Of a DNA stretch of 37,474 bases, positions 16,918 through 24,148 are shown one piece after another. Both the position numbers and the translations under genes were made by a program. Position 1 is the first letter of the stretch. Each line of letters starts with the position of its first letter. This DNA is from an uncultured Bacteroidia bacterium (GTDB lineage Bacteria > Bacteroidota > Bacteroidia > JANWVE01), in contig CALIZB010000016.1 in assembly GCA_938028625.1 (NCBI GenBank), positions 1-37,474 on the forward strand, given 5' to 3'. Under the pieces are notes generated by a model. That model ran no database searches and was not told the origin of the DNA. It was given only the letters and a program-made list of their open reading frames with translations.

Positions 16918-18060
16918 CTATTCTTTGGTTAGATAGCGAGCTATTACAATTTTCTGAATTTCAGTAGTTCCTTCATAAATTTCTGTAATTTTACTATCAC
17001 GCAGTAAGCGTTCTACATGGTATTCTTTTACATAACCATAACCACCATGTATTTGTACGGCTTCTAATGCACATTTTACAGCTGTACGAGATGCAAACAA
17101 CTTTGCCATAGCCGCCGCCATACCGATAGGTTTGTGCTGGTCTTTAAGCCATGCCGCTTTTAAGCATAATAATCTTGCCGCTTCTACTTCCGTAGCCATG
17201 TCTGCCAATTTAAACTGAATAGCCTGCAACTGATTGATAGCATTACCAAAAGCCTTACGCTGTGAAGAGTATTTAATGGCTAATTCCAGAGAACCTGATG
17301 CTATACCTAATGCTTGTGAAGCAATACCAATACGCCCTCCGTCTAATACCTGCATGGCAAACTTAAATCCAAAACCATCTTCACCGATTCTGTTCTCTTT
17401 GGGAACAATTACATTATCAAACTGTAAAGAACAGGTATCAGAACCGCGTATACCAAGTTTATTTTCTTTTACCCCCTGAGTAAAACCTTTTTGTCCCTTT
17501 TCTACGATAAGGCAGTTTATACCTCTGTGTCCTTTACTACGGTCTGTCTGTGCCATTACTAAATACACTGAGGCATTATGTCCGTTAGTAATCCAGTTTT
17601 TAGTGCCGTTAAGTACATAATGGTCGCCTTTGTCTTCTGCGGTAGTATTTTGTGAAGTAGCATCAGAACCCGCTTCAGGTTCAGACAAACAGAACGCGCC
17701 TATCATTTTACCTTGTGCAAGTGGTACTAAATACTTGCGTTTTTGCTCTTCTGTGCCATATTTTTCTAACCCCCAACACACGAGAGAGTTATTTACAGAC
17801 ATGCACACAGAGGTAGACGCATCTATTTTGGAAATCTCTTCCATAGCAAGTACATAAGAGATGGTATCCATGCCTGCGCCCCCATATTCAGGACTGACCA
17901 TCATGCCGAGAAATCCAAGTTCACCAAGTTTTTTGATTTGCTCATGCGGAAATTCTTGTTTTTCGTCACGTTCAATAACGCCAGGTAACAGTTCTTTTTG
18001 GGCAAATTCTCTTGCCGCATCTCTCACTGCTATATGTTCTTCGCTTAATTCAAAATGCAT
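16918..18060 (-). CDS. Acyl-CoA dehydrogenase
   Basis: A 380-residue FAD-dependent dehydrogenase that introduces the alpha-beta double bond in fatty or branched-chain acyl-CoA oxidation and passes electrons to ETF. The domains come in the usual order: helical N-terminus (MHFELSEEHIAVRDAAREFA), middle strand region (FCLSEPEAGSDA, LNGTKNWITNG) and C-terminal helices (QALGIASGSLELA, QIHGGYGYVKEYHVERLLRD). The catalytic base is Glu363 in ITEIYEGTTEIQ, the short-chain/butyryl-type position. The frame is open upstream to 18129, but the ATG at 18060 gives the family start, so the extra 23 residues are rejected. It lies 83 bases behind gmk on the same strand. Confidence 0.95.
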   Translation of the reverse strand: MHFELSEEHIAVRDAAREFAQKELLPGVIERDEKQEFPHEQIKKLGELGFLGMMVSPEYGGAGMDTISYVLAMEEISKIDASTSVCMSVNNSLVCWGLEKYGTEEQKRKYLVPLAQGKMIGAFCLSEPEAGSDATSQNTTAEDKGDHYVLNGTKNWITNGHNASVYLVMAQTDRSKGHRGINCLIVEKGQKGFTQGVKENKLGIRGSDTCSLQFDNVIVPKENRIGEDGFGFKFAMQVLDGGRIGIASQALGIASGSLELAIKYSSQRKAFGNAINQLQAIQFKLADMATEVEAARLLCLKAAWLKDQHKPIGMAAAMAKLFASRTAVKCALEAVQIHGGYGYVKEYHVERLLRDSKITEIYEGTTEIQKIVIARYLTKE

Positions 18061-18143
18061 ATTTATTTTTTTAATTAAAGTGGCAATATAAAAAGGTTTT
18101 TGAAAACTGCCAAAAAATCCCTGCATCATACAGGTAGGTAAAG

Positions 18144-18719
18144 TTAGTTCTGTGATAAAAAATTCCTTAAAATCTCCTCAACCTCTGTACATGCTTTATC
18201 TAACTCATAATTGACTACAACTTTATCAAACAAATGCGCTTGTAATATCTCGGTTTCAGCTTTTTTTAAGCGTTGTTGGAGTGTTTTTTCGTTTTCTGTA
18301 CCTCGTTCTATCAAACGTTTTTTTAGTTCTTCTAAACTTGGCGGCTGTATAAAAATAGATAAAGCACGGTCTTTAAAGTAGCTTTTAATCGCTAATGCAC
18401 CTTTTACGTCTACCTCAAAAAGCACGTGCTTACCTTGATTAAGCAGAGAATACGTTTCACTTTTTAATGTGCCGTAGAATGTACCTTCATATACTTCTTC
18501 CCATTCTAAAAAATCATTGTTTTTTACGTGGTTTTGGAACTGTTCTGCGGTTATGAAATGATAATGTACATTGTTAATTTCTCCTTTACGCGGACTTCGC
18601 GTAGTAGCAGACACAGAAAAAGCAATATCCTCAAACAAAGGTAATACGCGAGCTAAAATACTTCCTTTTCCTGAACCACTGGGCGCTGTAAATATGATAA
18701 CCTTGGTGGAATAATCCAT
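18144..18719 (-). CDS. gmk: Guanylate kinase
   Basis: A 191-residue enzyme that converts GMP and ATP to GDP and ADP. The P-loop IIFTAPSGSGKGSI (residues 8-21) is at the N-terminus. GMP-binding elements follow in SATTRSPRKGEINNVHYHF, and FLEWEEVYEGTFYGT with the lid region and FEVDVKGALAIK are typical. I chose the ATG at 18719; the alternative is a TTG two codons earlier. It follows yicC on the same strand with 35 bases between them, the conserved yicC-gmk pairing of many bacteria, so it is a housekeeping gene. Confidence 0.95.
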   Translation of the reverse strand: MDYSTKVIIFTAPSGSGKGSILARVLPLFEDIAFSVSATTRSPRKGEINNVHYHFITAEQFQNHVKNNDFLEWEEVYEGTFYGTLKSETYSLLNQGKHVLFEVDVKGALAIKSYFKDRALSIFIQPPSLEELKKRLIERGTENEKTLQQRLKKAETEILQAHLFDKVVVNYELDKACTEVEEILRNFLSQN

Positions 18720-18754
18720 TTGCAAAAATTCAATTATTTACTCAAATAAACAAA

Positions 18755-19630
18755 TTACGCAATGTTGTTCAGTTGTTCTTTTATTTTTTCTACTTCCTCT
18801 TTCATTACTACCACAATTTTTTGTATCTCTACATGACTGGACTTTACCCCAAGTGTATTTACTTCACGGTGCATTTCTTGTGCAATAAATTGCAGTTTTT
18901 TACCGTTGTTTTCATTGCTTTCCAGATTCTCCACAAAATAACGACAGTGATGCAAAAGACGGGTTTTTTCTTCTGCAATATCGTATTTTTCTGCATAATA
19001 CACTAATTCCTGCATCAATCTGTCTTCGTTTAAATTTAGGTTGTATTCTTTAAGAATTTGAGTTAATTTTTCTTTTAGTACAGGAATACGGTTATTTTCA
19101 TATTTAGCAATTTCATCACTTAAAGTTTCTATTCTTAATACACTTTCTTTAAGCGATTTGGCTGTATTCTCACCTTCTTGTATGCGAAACTGTAATACTT
19201 TCTCAATAGTTTTTTGCAATACTTCTAATACATCTTGCCATAATTCATCAGAAGGAGTATTCTCTGTTTTTTTCCATACTTCACTCTGACGGATAAGTTG
19301 TATAAAACTTTGTTCTGTAACCGATATATTCAGTTTTTTGGCTAAACTTTGTATTTCATTCCAGTACGCAAAAGCTGTATTTTCATCTATACTGATATGA
19401 CTGACACTATAAGACGGCGCAAATTCCACAGAAAGATTCAGATACACTTTGCCCCGTTCTAATTTTTGGGTTAGAATATTGCGTATTTCTATTTCTTTGT
19501 CACTGATAAGCCTTGGCAAGTTCATTCCAAAATCTATTCCTCTGCTATTTAGGCATTTAATTTCACATTGTATCTGATATTGTTCAAAGGTTTGGGTAAC
19601 GCTTCCGAAGCCGGTCATAGAAGTAATCAT
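18755..19630 (-). CDS. yicC: YicC-family endoribonuclease
   Basis: A 291-residue protein starting with MITSMTGFGSV, the YicC hallmark, followed by CEIKCLNSRGIDFGMNLPRL. The C-terminal DUF1732 part has AEKYDIAEEKTRLLHHCRYF and KKLQFIAQEMHREVNTLGVK, the conserved end of the family. E. coli YicC is an endoribonuclease that takes part in small-RNA turnover, forming a clamp-like hexamer. It is the first gene of a minus-strand group yicC-gmk-acyl-CoA dehydrogenase. A -7 box is only four bases upstream of the ATG. Confidence 0.95.
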   Translation of the reverse strand: MITSMTGFGSVTQTFEQYQIQCEIKCLNSRGIDFGMNLPRLISDKEIEIRNILTQKLERGKVYLNLSVEFAPSYSVSHISIDENTAFAYWNEIQSLAKKLNISVTEQSFIQLIRQSEVWKKTENTPSDELWQDVLEVLQKTIEKVLQFRIQEGENTAKSLKESVLRIETLSDEIAKYENNRIPVLKEKLTQILKEYNLNLNEDRLMQELVYYAEKYDIAEEKTRLLHHCRYFVENLESNENNGKKLQFIAQEMHREVNTLGVKSSHVEIQKIVVVMKEEVEKIKEQLNNIA

Positions 19631-19634
19631 GGTG

Positions 19635-19642
19635 CAAAAATA
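19635..19642 (-). promoter_or_regulatory. -7 promoter box of yicC
   Basis: Read on the minus strand this is TATTTTTG (TAnnTTTG consensus), ending four bases before the yicC ATG. No good -33 element is seen, so confidence is moderate. Confidence 0.4.
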
Positions 19643-19951
19643 GTAGCATTGTTTAGATACAACCTAAAAATGTTTATACAGGAATTTTCTGAATTAAATT
19701 TTTTTGCTATACTTTTAGATTGTATTGTAACAGAGCTACTACTCCCACTGATAAAGAAAAGAAATCAGAAAAAATAAATATGGGTTCAGCATTTTGCTCA
19801 ATGCTATACGAAAGTAAATAGATTAGCTTACAAAGTCTAAAAAAATTCTTTTTTGTAAAAAAATTCCTTTTTGTTTTTGATAAACTTATACTCTAAATTA
19901 TTGATAATCAAATTAAAACAAAATAGGCATACGTTTTGAAATTCAAGATGT
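19643..19951. other. AT-rich intergenic region between yicC and the viperin gene
   Basis: About 310 bases between divergent genes. A hydrophobic 35-codon open frame at 19670-19777 has no support as a gene. Two similar segments, AAAAAATTCTTTTTTGT (19839-19855) and AAAAAAATTCCTTTTTGT (19857-19874), form an imperfect direct repeat. TTGATAATCAA (19901-19911) is a short palindrome about 40 bases before the viperin start and could be an operator. No full TTTG-N19-23-TAnnTTTG promoter is visible; TACGTTTTG (19930-19938) is the nearest -7-like sequence. Confidence 0.4.
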
Positions 19952-20827
19952 ATGATACCAACTGTAAATTATCATTTGCTTAAAGCCTGCAATTATGCTT
20001 GCAAGTACTGTTATGCGACCTTTGACGATGTTAAAGGAAAAGGTATATCCAAAGAAGAGCAAAAGAGTCTTATTATTCTTTTGGCACAAAGTAAACTATT
20101 CCGAAAAATCAATTTTGCAGGGGGAGAGCCGCTTTTAGTGCCTTATATTCATGAACTTATTCAGTTAGCCAAACAACAAGGACTAACTACAAGTATTGTT
20201 ACTAATGCCAGTTTGCTTACAAAAGAATGGATACTCAACATTCACCCGTATTTAGATATTCTAACTCTTAGCATAGACAGTGCGAGTAAAACAAGCAATT
20301 TACTTATTGGCAGAAAAGACCATCAGGGTAATACTGTAAATACAGAAAAACTTATTGTCATAGCTCAACTATGCCATAATTTGAGAATAAACCTTAAAAT
20401 CAATACAGTTGTTAATAGATTTAACAAAAACGAAACGCTTACTCCACTCATAAATGCCTTACAACCTTTTCGTTGGAAAGTATTAGAAGCTACCAAAGTA
20501 GAAGGTCAAAACGATAAACAGTATTCAGAAATATGTGCAGAAAAAACAGATTTTGAAAGCTTTTGTATTCGTAACCAGTCAGGGCTTTTGGAAAATATAA
20601 AATTTGTGCCTGAACCTGCGGATATCATTCAAGGCTCTTATCTCATGGTAGACCTATTGGGCAGGTTTTACGACAGTAGTTCAGGAAAACATTCGTACTC
20701 TTCAAAAATTTTAGAATCAGGGGTAGAAAAAGCATTATCAGAAATCAATGTAAATATACACAAATTCCATCTACGAGAAGGCGATTATGAAGTTAATAGA
20801 GAATTCCTAATTTTGAATAAGCAATAA
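19952..20827 (+). CDS. Prokaryotic viperin (pVip), radical SAM antiviral nucleotide-modifying enzyme
   Basis: A 291-residue radical SAM enzyme that I recognise as a viperin homologue. Animal viperin and characterised pVips turn CTP, GTP or UTP into 3'-deoxy-3',4'-didehydro nucleotides that terminate viral RNA chains. The [4Fe-4S]/SAM motif is Cys13-x3-Cys17-x2-Cys20 (KACNYACKYCYATF), followed by INFAGGEP (53-60). Viperin-specific blocks come in order: YLDILTLSIDS (100-110), LLIGR (117-121), LKINTVVNRFN (148-158), PFRWKVLEATKVEGQN (172-187), then VPEPAD, GSYLMVDLLGRF and ILESGVEKAL, and a C-terminal HLREGDYEV matching the RGGKY end of viperin. These blocks separate it from MoaA and other SPASM-type relatives. 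The ATG at 19952 is the only start, as an in-frame stop lies 15 bases upstream. The preferred nucleotide cannot be read from the sequence. Confidence 0.93.
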   Translation: MIPTVNYHLLKACNYACKYCYATFDDVKGKGISKEEQKSLIILLAQSKLFRKINFAGGEPLLVPYIHELIQLAKQQGLTTSIVTNASLLTKEWILNIHPYLDILTLSIDSASKTSNLLIGRKDHQGNTVNTEKLIVIAQLCHNLRINLKINTVVNRFNKNETLTPLINALQPFRWKVLEATKVEGQNDKQYSEICAEKTDFESFCIRNQSGLLENIKFVPEPADIIQGSYLMVDLLGRFYDSSSGKHSYSSKILESGVEKALSEINVNIHKFHLREGDYEVNREFLILNKQ

Positions 20828-20841
20828 ATTTTGTACATTTG
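20812..20841 (+). promoter_or_regulatory. Promoter of the small split gene at 20847
   Basis: TTTG (20812-20815), an 18-base spacer and TACATTTG (20834-20841). It overlaps the end of the viperin gene, and its box ends five bases before the GTG at 20847. It suggests that the small gene can be transcribed apart from viperin. Confidence 0.5.
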
Positions 20842-20846
20842 TATTT

Positions 20847-21255
20847 GTGAAACCTTTTTGTACTTTTTTGATTATATTTGTTCTTATGGTATTGTTTTAT
20901 ATACCTGTACAGGCGTCTTCTGTGCCTTTCTCTCCAAAAAGTGCTTCTGAACAAAGTTTTACCCCAAATCTCTATTTCTATAAAAAACAAGGTAAAAAAA
21001 CTGAAAGTGCTTAAAAAAGTAAAAAAAGTGCACTCTAATCAGACGGCGGGGATACTCATTTTTATTATTGGGTGTATGATAACTTTGGTAGGCACAGGAA
21101 TTATTATTGTAGCTATTACAGATGCTGTTCTTACCATTGGGCTGGGCGTTCTGGTGCTGGGGTTTGTAGTGATGTGTATAGGAGATATTATTGGTAATCT
21201 GCGTTTAATGAACCTTATTCTTAACCTGTGTGACTGTCTTTCTGTTTTATTATAG
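20847..21255 (+). pseudogene. Small exported membrane protein, split by a +1 frame change at an A7 tract
   Basis: Two reading frames look like halves of one protein. Frame one starts at GTG 20847 with a signal peptide (MKPFCTFLIIFVLMVLFYIP, then VQASS), a linker and KKQGKK, then stops at 21012-21014. The other frame continues across the same place with LKVLKKVKKVHSNQTAG, two hydrophobic helices (ILIFIIGCMITLVGTGIIIV and VLTIGLGVLVLGFVVMCIG) and ends at 21255. Removing one A from the seven at 20994-21000 joins the halves into about 135 residues: signal peptide, basic linker, two membrane helices. That order is common in small Bacteroidota membrane proteins. It may be a real frameshift, phase variation, transcript slippage or a sequencing error. 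It begins 19 bases after viperin; function unknown. Confidence 0.6.
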
Positions 21256-21273
21256 CAACCTGTATTCAGATGT

Positions 21274-21300
21274 TCAAATTTAGACTGTTTCTAAATTTGA
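21274..21300. other. Perfect 10-base inverted repeat
   Basis: TCAAATTTAG (21274-21283) and CTAAATTTGA (21291-21300) surround a 7-base loop. GTTCAAA at 21272-21278 can also pair with TTTGAAC at 21305-21311. It lies behind the split gene and ahead of the ferredoxin promoter. It lacks a T tract, so it is either a weak transcript end or a protein-binding dyad. Confidence 0.5.
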
Positions 21301-21317
21301 GTATTTTGAACAAATTT

Positions 21318-21348
21318 ATTGACAAAGCAGGTTTATGTATTAACTTTG
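21318..21348 (+). promoter_or_regulatory. Promoter of the ferredoxin gene
   Basis: ATTG (21318-21321), a 19-base spacer and TAACTTTG (21341-21348). The ferredoxin ATG follows at 21373. Confidence 0.6.
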
Positions 21349-21372
21349 TAGCAACAAATACATATAAAAACT

Positions 21373-21720
21373 ATGGCAATTAAAATAATTTCTGACTGTA
21401 TCAATTGTGGCGCATGCGAACCTGAATGCCCCAATACAGCAATATATGAAGGTGGTGCAAACTGGACTTTTGCGGGAGGAACAACCTTAAAAGGTACTAT
21501 TGATTTTGGCGATGGCACTACTATTGAAGCCAATGCGCCCCAGCCTGCTTTAGCTTCTGATATTTACTATATCGTTCCTGAAAAATGTACAGAATGTGTA
21601 GGTTTTCACGAAGAATCACAATGTGCGGCTGTATGCCCCGTAGATGCTTGCGTACCAGACCCTGACTATGTAGAATCCAAAGAAGAACTCATGGATAAGA
21701 AAAACTGGTTACACGGTTAA
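21373..21720 (+). CDS. 2[4Fe-4S] ferredoxin (Alvin-like, with an extra loop)
   Basis: A 115-residue soluble electron carrier. The first cluster motif is Cys9-x2-Cys12-x2-Cys15-x3-Cys19-Pro (CINCGACEPECP). The second is CTECVGFHEESQCAAVCP, with eight residues between the second and third Cys, the enlarged loop of Allochromatium-type ferredoxins that usually gives very low and unequal potentials. Between the clusters is an extra stretch of about 30 residues rich in Gly and Thr (near 27-55). The partner enzyme is not in the window. It follows the viperin locus closely; viperin needs an electron donor, but ferredoxins of this type are general housekeeping proteins, so a link is only speculation. 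Confidence 0.93.
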   Translation: MAIKIISDCINCGACEPECPNTAIYEGGANWTFAGGTTLKGTIDFGDGTTIEANAPQPALASDIYYIVPEKCTECVGFHEESQCAAVCPVDACVPDPDYVESKEELMDKKNWLHG

Positions 21721-21745
21721 TATTGTTTCATTTTTATTTTTTAAC

Positions 21746-21779
21746 AAAAAAGCAATGGGATATTTCCTGTTGCTTTTTT
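21746..21779 (+). terminator. Rho-independent terminator after the ferredoxin gene
   Basis: AAAAAAGCAA (21746-21755) pairs with TTGCTTTTTT (21770-21779), and the stem continues inward through TGGGA/TCCTG with wobble pairs to a 4-base loop. A T run forms its 3' side. Confidence 0.88.
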
Positions 21780-21810
21780 ATTTGAGGTATATTTTGTCAT
21801 ACTTTTACGC

Positions 21811-22077
21811 ATGATTTGGACAGAAATTATAGGGTATGCCGCCGCATGTCTGACCACAGTTTCATTTATTCCGCAGGCGTATAAAATTTATCAGACCAAA
21901 GATACAGAAGCTATTTCTTTATCTATGTTTGTCATATTCAACATCGGACTGATATGCTGGCTGATTTTTGGAATTTTAATGCACTCTTTGCCTGTTATTT
22001 TAGCAAACAGCATTACGCTTGTGTTGGCAATGTATATTCTTTTGGTGAAAATAAAGAACAGCATGCGTAAAAAATAA
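21811..22077 (+). CDS. SemiSWEET sugar transporter
   Basis: An 88-residue integral membrane protein with three helices, the half-size bacterial version of eukaryotic SWEET transporters; two copies form a sugar uniporter. The first helix ends in the PQ-loop motif SFIPQAYKIYQTKDTEAIS. The third has the pore Asn (ILANSITLVLAMYILLVKIK), and NIGLICWLIFGIL makes the second helix. Length is typical for SemiSWEET (85-100). It stands alone between the ferredoxin terminator and the exported protein at 22143. Confidence 0.92.
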   Translation: MIWTEIIGYAAACLTTVSFIPQAYKIYQTKDTEAISLSMFVIFNIGLICWLIFGILMHSLPVILANSITLVLAMYILLVKIKNSMRKK

Positions 22078-22093
22078 TTCTCTGATAACAGGT

Positions 22094-22125
22094 TTTGAGA
22101 TTTGCGACAAAATTTCTTATTTTTG
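22094..22125 (+). promoter_or_regulatory. Promoter of the exported protein at 22143
   Basis: TTTG (22094-22097), a 20-base spacer and TATTTTTG (22118-22125), 17 bases before the ATG. Confidence 0.65.
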
Positions 22126-22142
22126 TATAAAAGTAACTGTAC

Positions 22143-22976
22143 ATGAAAAATTTGGTTTTTATCAACTTTCTGCTCTTGGGTTGCATTACGTTGTATGCCC
22201 AGCAAAATTCCTTGCCTTATTTTGAAGAGTGGTTAGGCGAACCTAATCAGTATGATGATGGTGTAGCATATTATATGGATAACCATGTTTTTGTTAAGTC
22301 TGTAAGTATGCAAGGCAGTAAAACAAAAACGGTTTTTTATGAGCGAAAAAACACAAAGCAATATGAAAAAACAGAAATAGTCAATCTTCCTTATACAAAT
22401 GAACAGGACACTAAATACATGATACTACCCCTTATACAGGCTACGTACCTACGCATAGAGCAGAAAAATGAAGTAAAAAGTGTCATTTTACCTGAAAAAG
22501 CCATATATCACAGTATTTCTGTAACAGAAAAACATATATTTGTTATCGGTAATATAGATAAAAGTGCTTATTTTGTCTGTGTGGATAAGACAGGAAAAAT
22601 AGAATACGAGCACACATTCAGTTATGCACACCATAACCAAGTAAAAAGTATAGCAGAGGATAAAGATGGCAATCTATACTGTGCAGGATACATAGAACAG
22701 AGCATAAATAACACTTTTGACGCATGGCTTGCAAAATTATCCCCACAGAGAGAACTTTTATGGAGTAAATTATATGGCACAGATAAAGGTACAGATGAGT
22801 TTTACAGAGTACAAATTACCCCATACGGACTGCTTTGTTCAGGGCTTACGTATCGTAATGAAAATTTTGATACATACATTTTGCATACAGATTTGGACGG
22901 TAATTTTGGTAGCATTGCTTCTGTACCTGAATACTCTTATATGAATAAAAAAGTATTAAACATTCCTAAAAAATGA
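22143..22976 (+). CDS. Exported beta-propeller-like protein
   Basis: A 277-residue protein with a signal peptide (MKNLVFINFLLLGCITLYAQ) and a body made of repeating strand patterns: HIFVIGNIDKSAYFVCVDKT, SIAEDKDGNLYCAGYIEQS, AWLAKLSPQRELLWSKLYG and DTYILHTDLDGNF. This resembles the outer blades of the PQQ/SBBP-type propellers that are common in Bacteroidota exported proteins, but only about four to five blades fit. No T9SS sorting domain is present, so it is likely periplasmic. Function unknown. It converges on the T9SS gene at 23057. Confidence 0.7.
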   Translation: MKNLVFINFLLLGCITLYAQQNSLPYFEEWLGEPNQYDDGVAYYMDNHVFVKSVSMQGSKTKTVFYERKNTKQYEKTEIVNLPYTNEQDTKYMILPLIQATYLRIEQKNEVKSVILPEKAIYHSISVTEKHIFVIGNIDKSAYFVCVDKTGKIEYEHTFSYAHHNQVKSIAEDKDGNLYCAGYIEQSINNTFDAWLAKLSPQRELLWSKLYGTDKGTDEFYRVQITPYGLLCSGLTYRNENFDTYILHTDLDGNFGSIASVPEYSYMNKKVLNIPKK

Positions 22977-22999
22977 ATGTAATAAATATGAGATAAATA

Positions 23000-23036
23000 A
23001 AACACAGGAGTTTTTTCATTGCCCCTGTGTTTTTTT
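23000..23036. terminator. Terminator between convergent genes
   Basis: AAACACAGG (23000-23008) pairs with CCTGTGTTT (23024-23032), followed by a T run to 23036. It lies between the genes ending at 22976 (plus) and 23057 (minus); the A run before the hairpin is short, so its action on the minus strand is less sure. Confidence 0.8.
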
Positions 23037-23056
23037 CATTAAGCTACTTGTGTTTT

Positions 23057-24115
23057 TTATTGTTTTATGAATTTACTGGCTTGTTTCAAGCCACCATTGT
23101 TATCATACAATTGATAGATATACACACCTGCGGGATAATGTGCCATACTAATACTTGCTACATCATAACCTGCAATATTTTCACTCATAAGCACCTTACC
23201 TGTTATATCTGTAATGCGGATAGTTTGTATATTTTTCATTTCTCTTAAATTAAAGTAAAGCACGTTTTGTACAGGATTAGGATATGCCTTTACTTTGTCC
23301 TCAACAACGATAGGGTCATTTTGAGCAGTTACGATGGTATTATATTCAGCAGTTTTAGACTCGTTTAGTGTAAAAGGTTTTTTCATGTCCATGCTCAAAA
23401 GAATAACAGGACTTGCATTTTGCAACCAACTATAAGTTTGGGCGGTATCCGCTTGACTAGAAAAATACATATAGACCATACCTACTTTCAGATACACGGT
23501 ATCTCTATTGACAGAAGTTTCTTTTACTCTAAGTGTATTAGAATATGTTCCACTAGGAATAGTCAGCGTACCATAAGCGTCTGCATACTGAGTTTTGTAT
23601 ACATTAGTTACAACTTTGAAATCATTACCTAGATAACTAAACATCGCTACGGCTTTGGAGGTATCCGAACCCATGTAACCTAATGTGATAGGCGTAGGTA
23701 TGATAAGTTGGTTTTTAGGGGCATAATCAATAGGCACATTAGTAAGAGGTTGTCCTGTTTTATACACATATAATCCATCTGCATATAGCCCAGAACTATT
23801 TTTTAGAAAGTAAACAACTTGGCTATCTTGGGTATTATGCTGTGCCATAGTTGCAGACGGGAAGTTTGTAGATCCAGGTAAACCTGTGGGAGAAACAAAA
23901 GTATTAGTTTTAGTTCTGTTGTTATCAGGCATGTAATTCCATGTTTGTGGTGACATGCTTGGTGGAGTCATAGTTATAGTAAAACTAGTATCTTTTACGT
24001 TTGCGAAAGCATCTCCTACACTAGGTAAAGCGCTGTTAGTAATAGTTGGAGCTTGTGCATAGCCGAATAAACTCCATAAACAAGATGCAAGAATAATAAG
24101 GAATGATTGTTTCAT
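23057..24115 (-). CDS. Secreted protein with T9SS type A sorting domain
   Basis: A 352-residue protein with a signal peptide (MKQSFLIILASCLWSLFGYAQ), a beta-rich body of about 250 residues that I do not recognise and a C-terminal T9SS type A domain (VKAYPNPVQNVLYFNLREMK, ITDITGKVLMSENIAGYDV, YPAGVYIYQLYDN). It is expected at the cell surface or in the medium. The next upstream gene on the same strand is the PKD protein, 33 bases away, and both may form one transcript of surface proteins. Confidence 0.85.
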   Translation of the reverse strand: MKQSFLIILASCLWSLFGYAQAPTITNSALPSVGDAFANVKDTSFTITMTPPSMSPQTWNYMPDNNRTKTNTFVSPTGLPGSTNFPSATMAQHNTQDSQVVYFLKNSSGLYADGLYVYKTGQPLTNVPIDYAPKNQLIIPTPITLGYMGSDTSKAVAMFSYLGNDFKVVTNVYKTQYADAYGTLTIPSGTYSNTLRVKETSVNRDTVYLKVGMVYMYFSSQADTAQTYSWLQNASPVILLSMDMKKPFTLNESKTAEYNTIVTAQNDPIVVEDKVKAYPNPVQNVLYFNLREMKNIQTIRITDITGKVLMSENIAGYDVASISMAHYPAGVYIYQLYDNNGGLKQASKFIKQ

Positions 24116-24148
24116 AGCAGAAACATATGAGCAAAAATTATGCCTTTT

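Noticed and set aside
18061-18129. Longer start of the acyl-CoA dehydrogenase
   Set aside because: The extra 23 residues precede the conserved family start at the ATG at 18060.
18144-18719. Guanylate kinase as the nucleotide-kinase partner of viperin
   Set aside because: Some pVips have an adjacent nucleotide kinase, but this gmk belongs to the conserved housekeeping yicC-gmk pair and is transcribed in the opposite direction, with yicC in between.
19670-19777. A hydrophobic 35-codon frame between yicC and viperin
   Set aside because: No promoter box, no recognisable pattern, and high A/T content makes such hydrophobic frames likely by chance.
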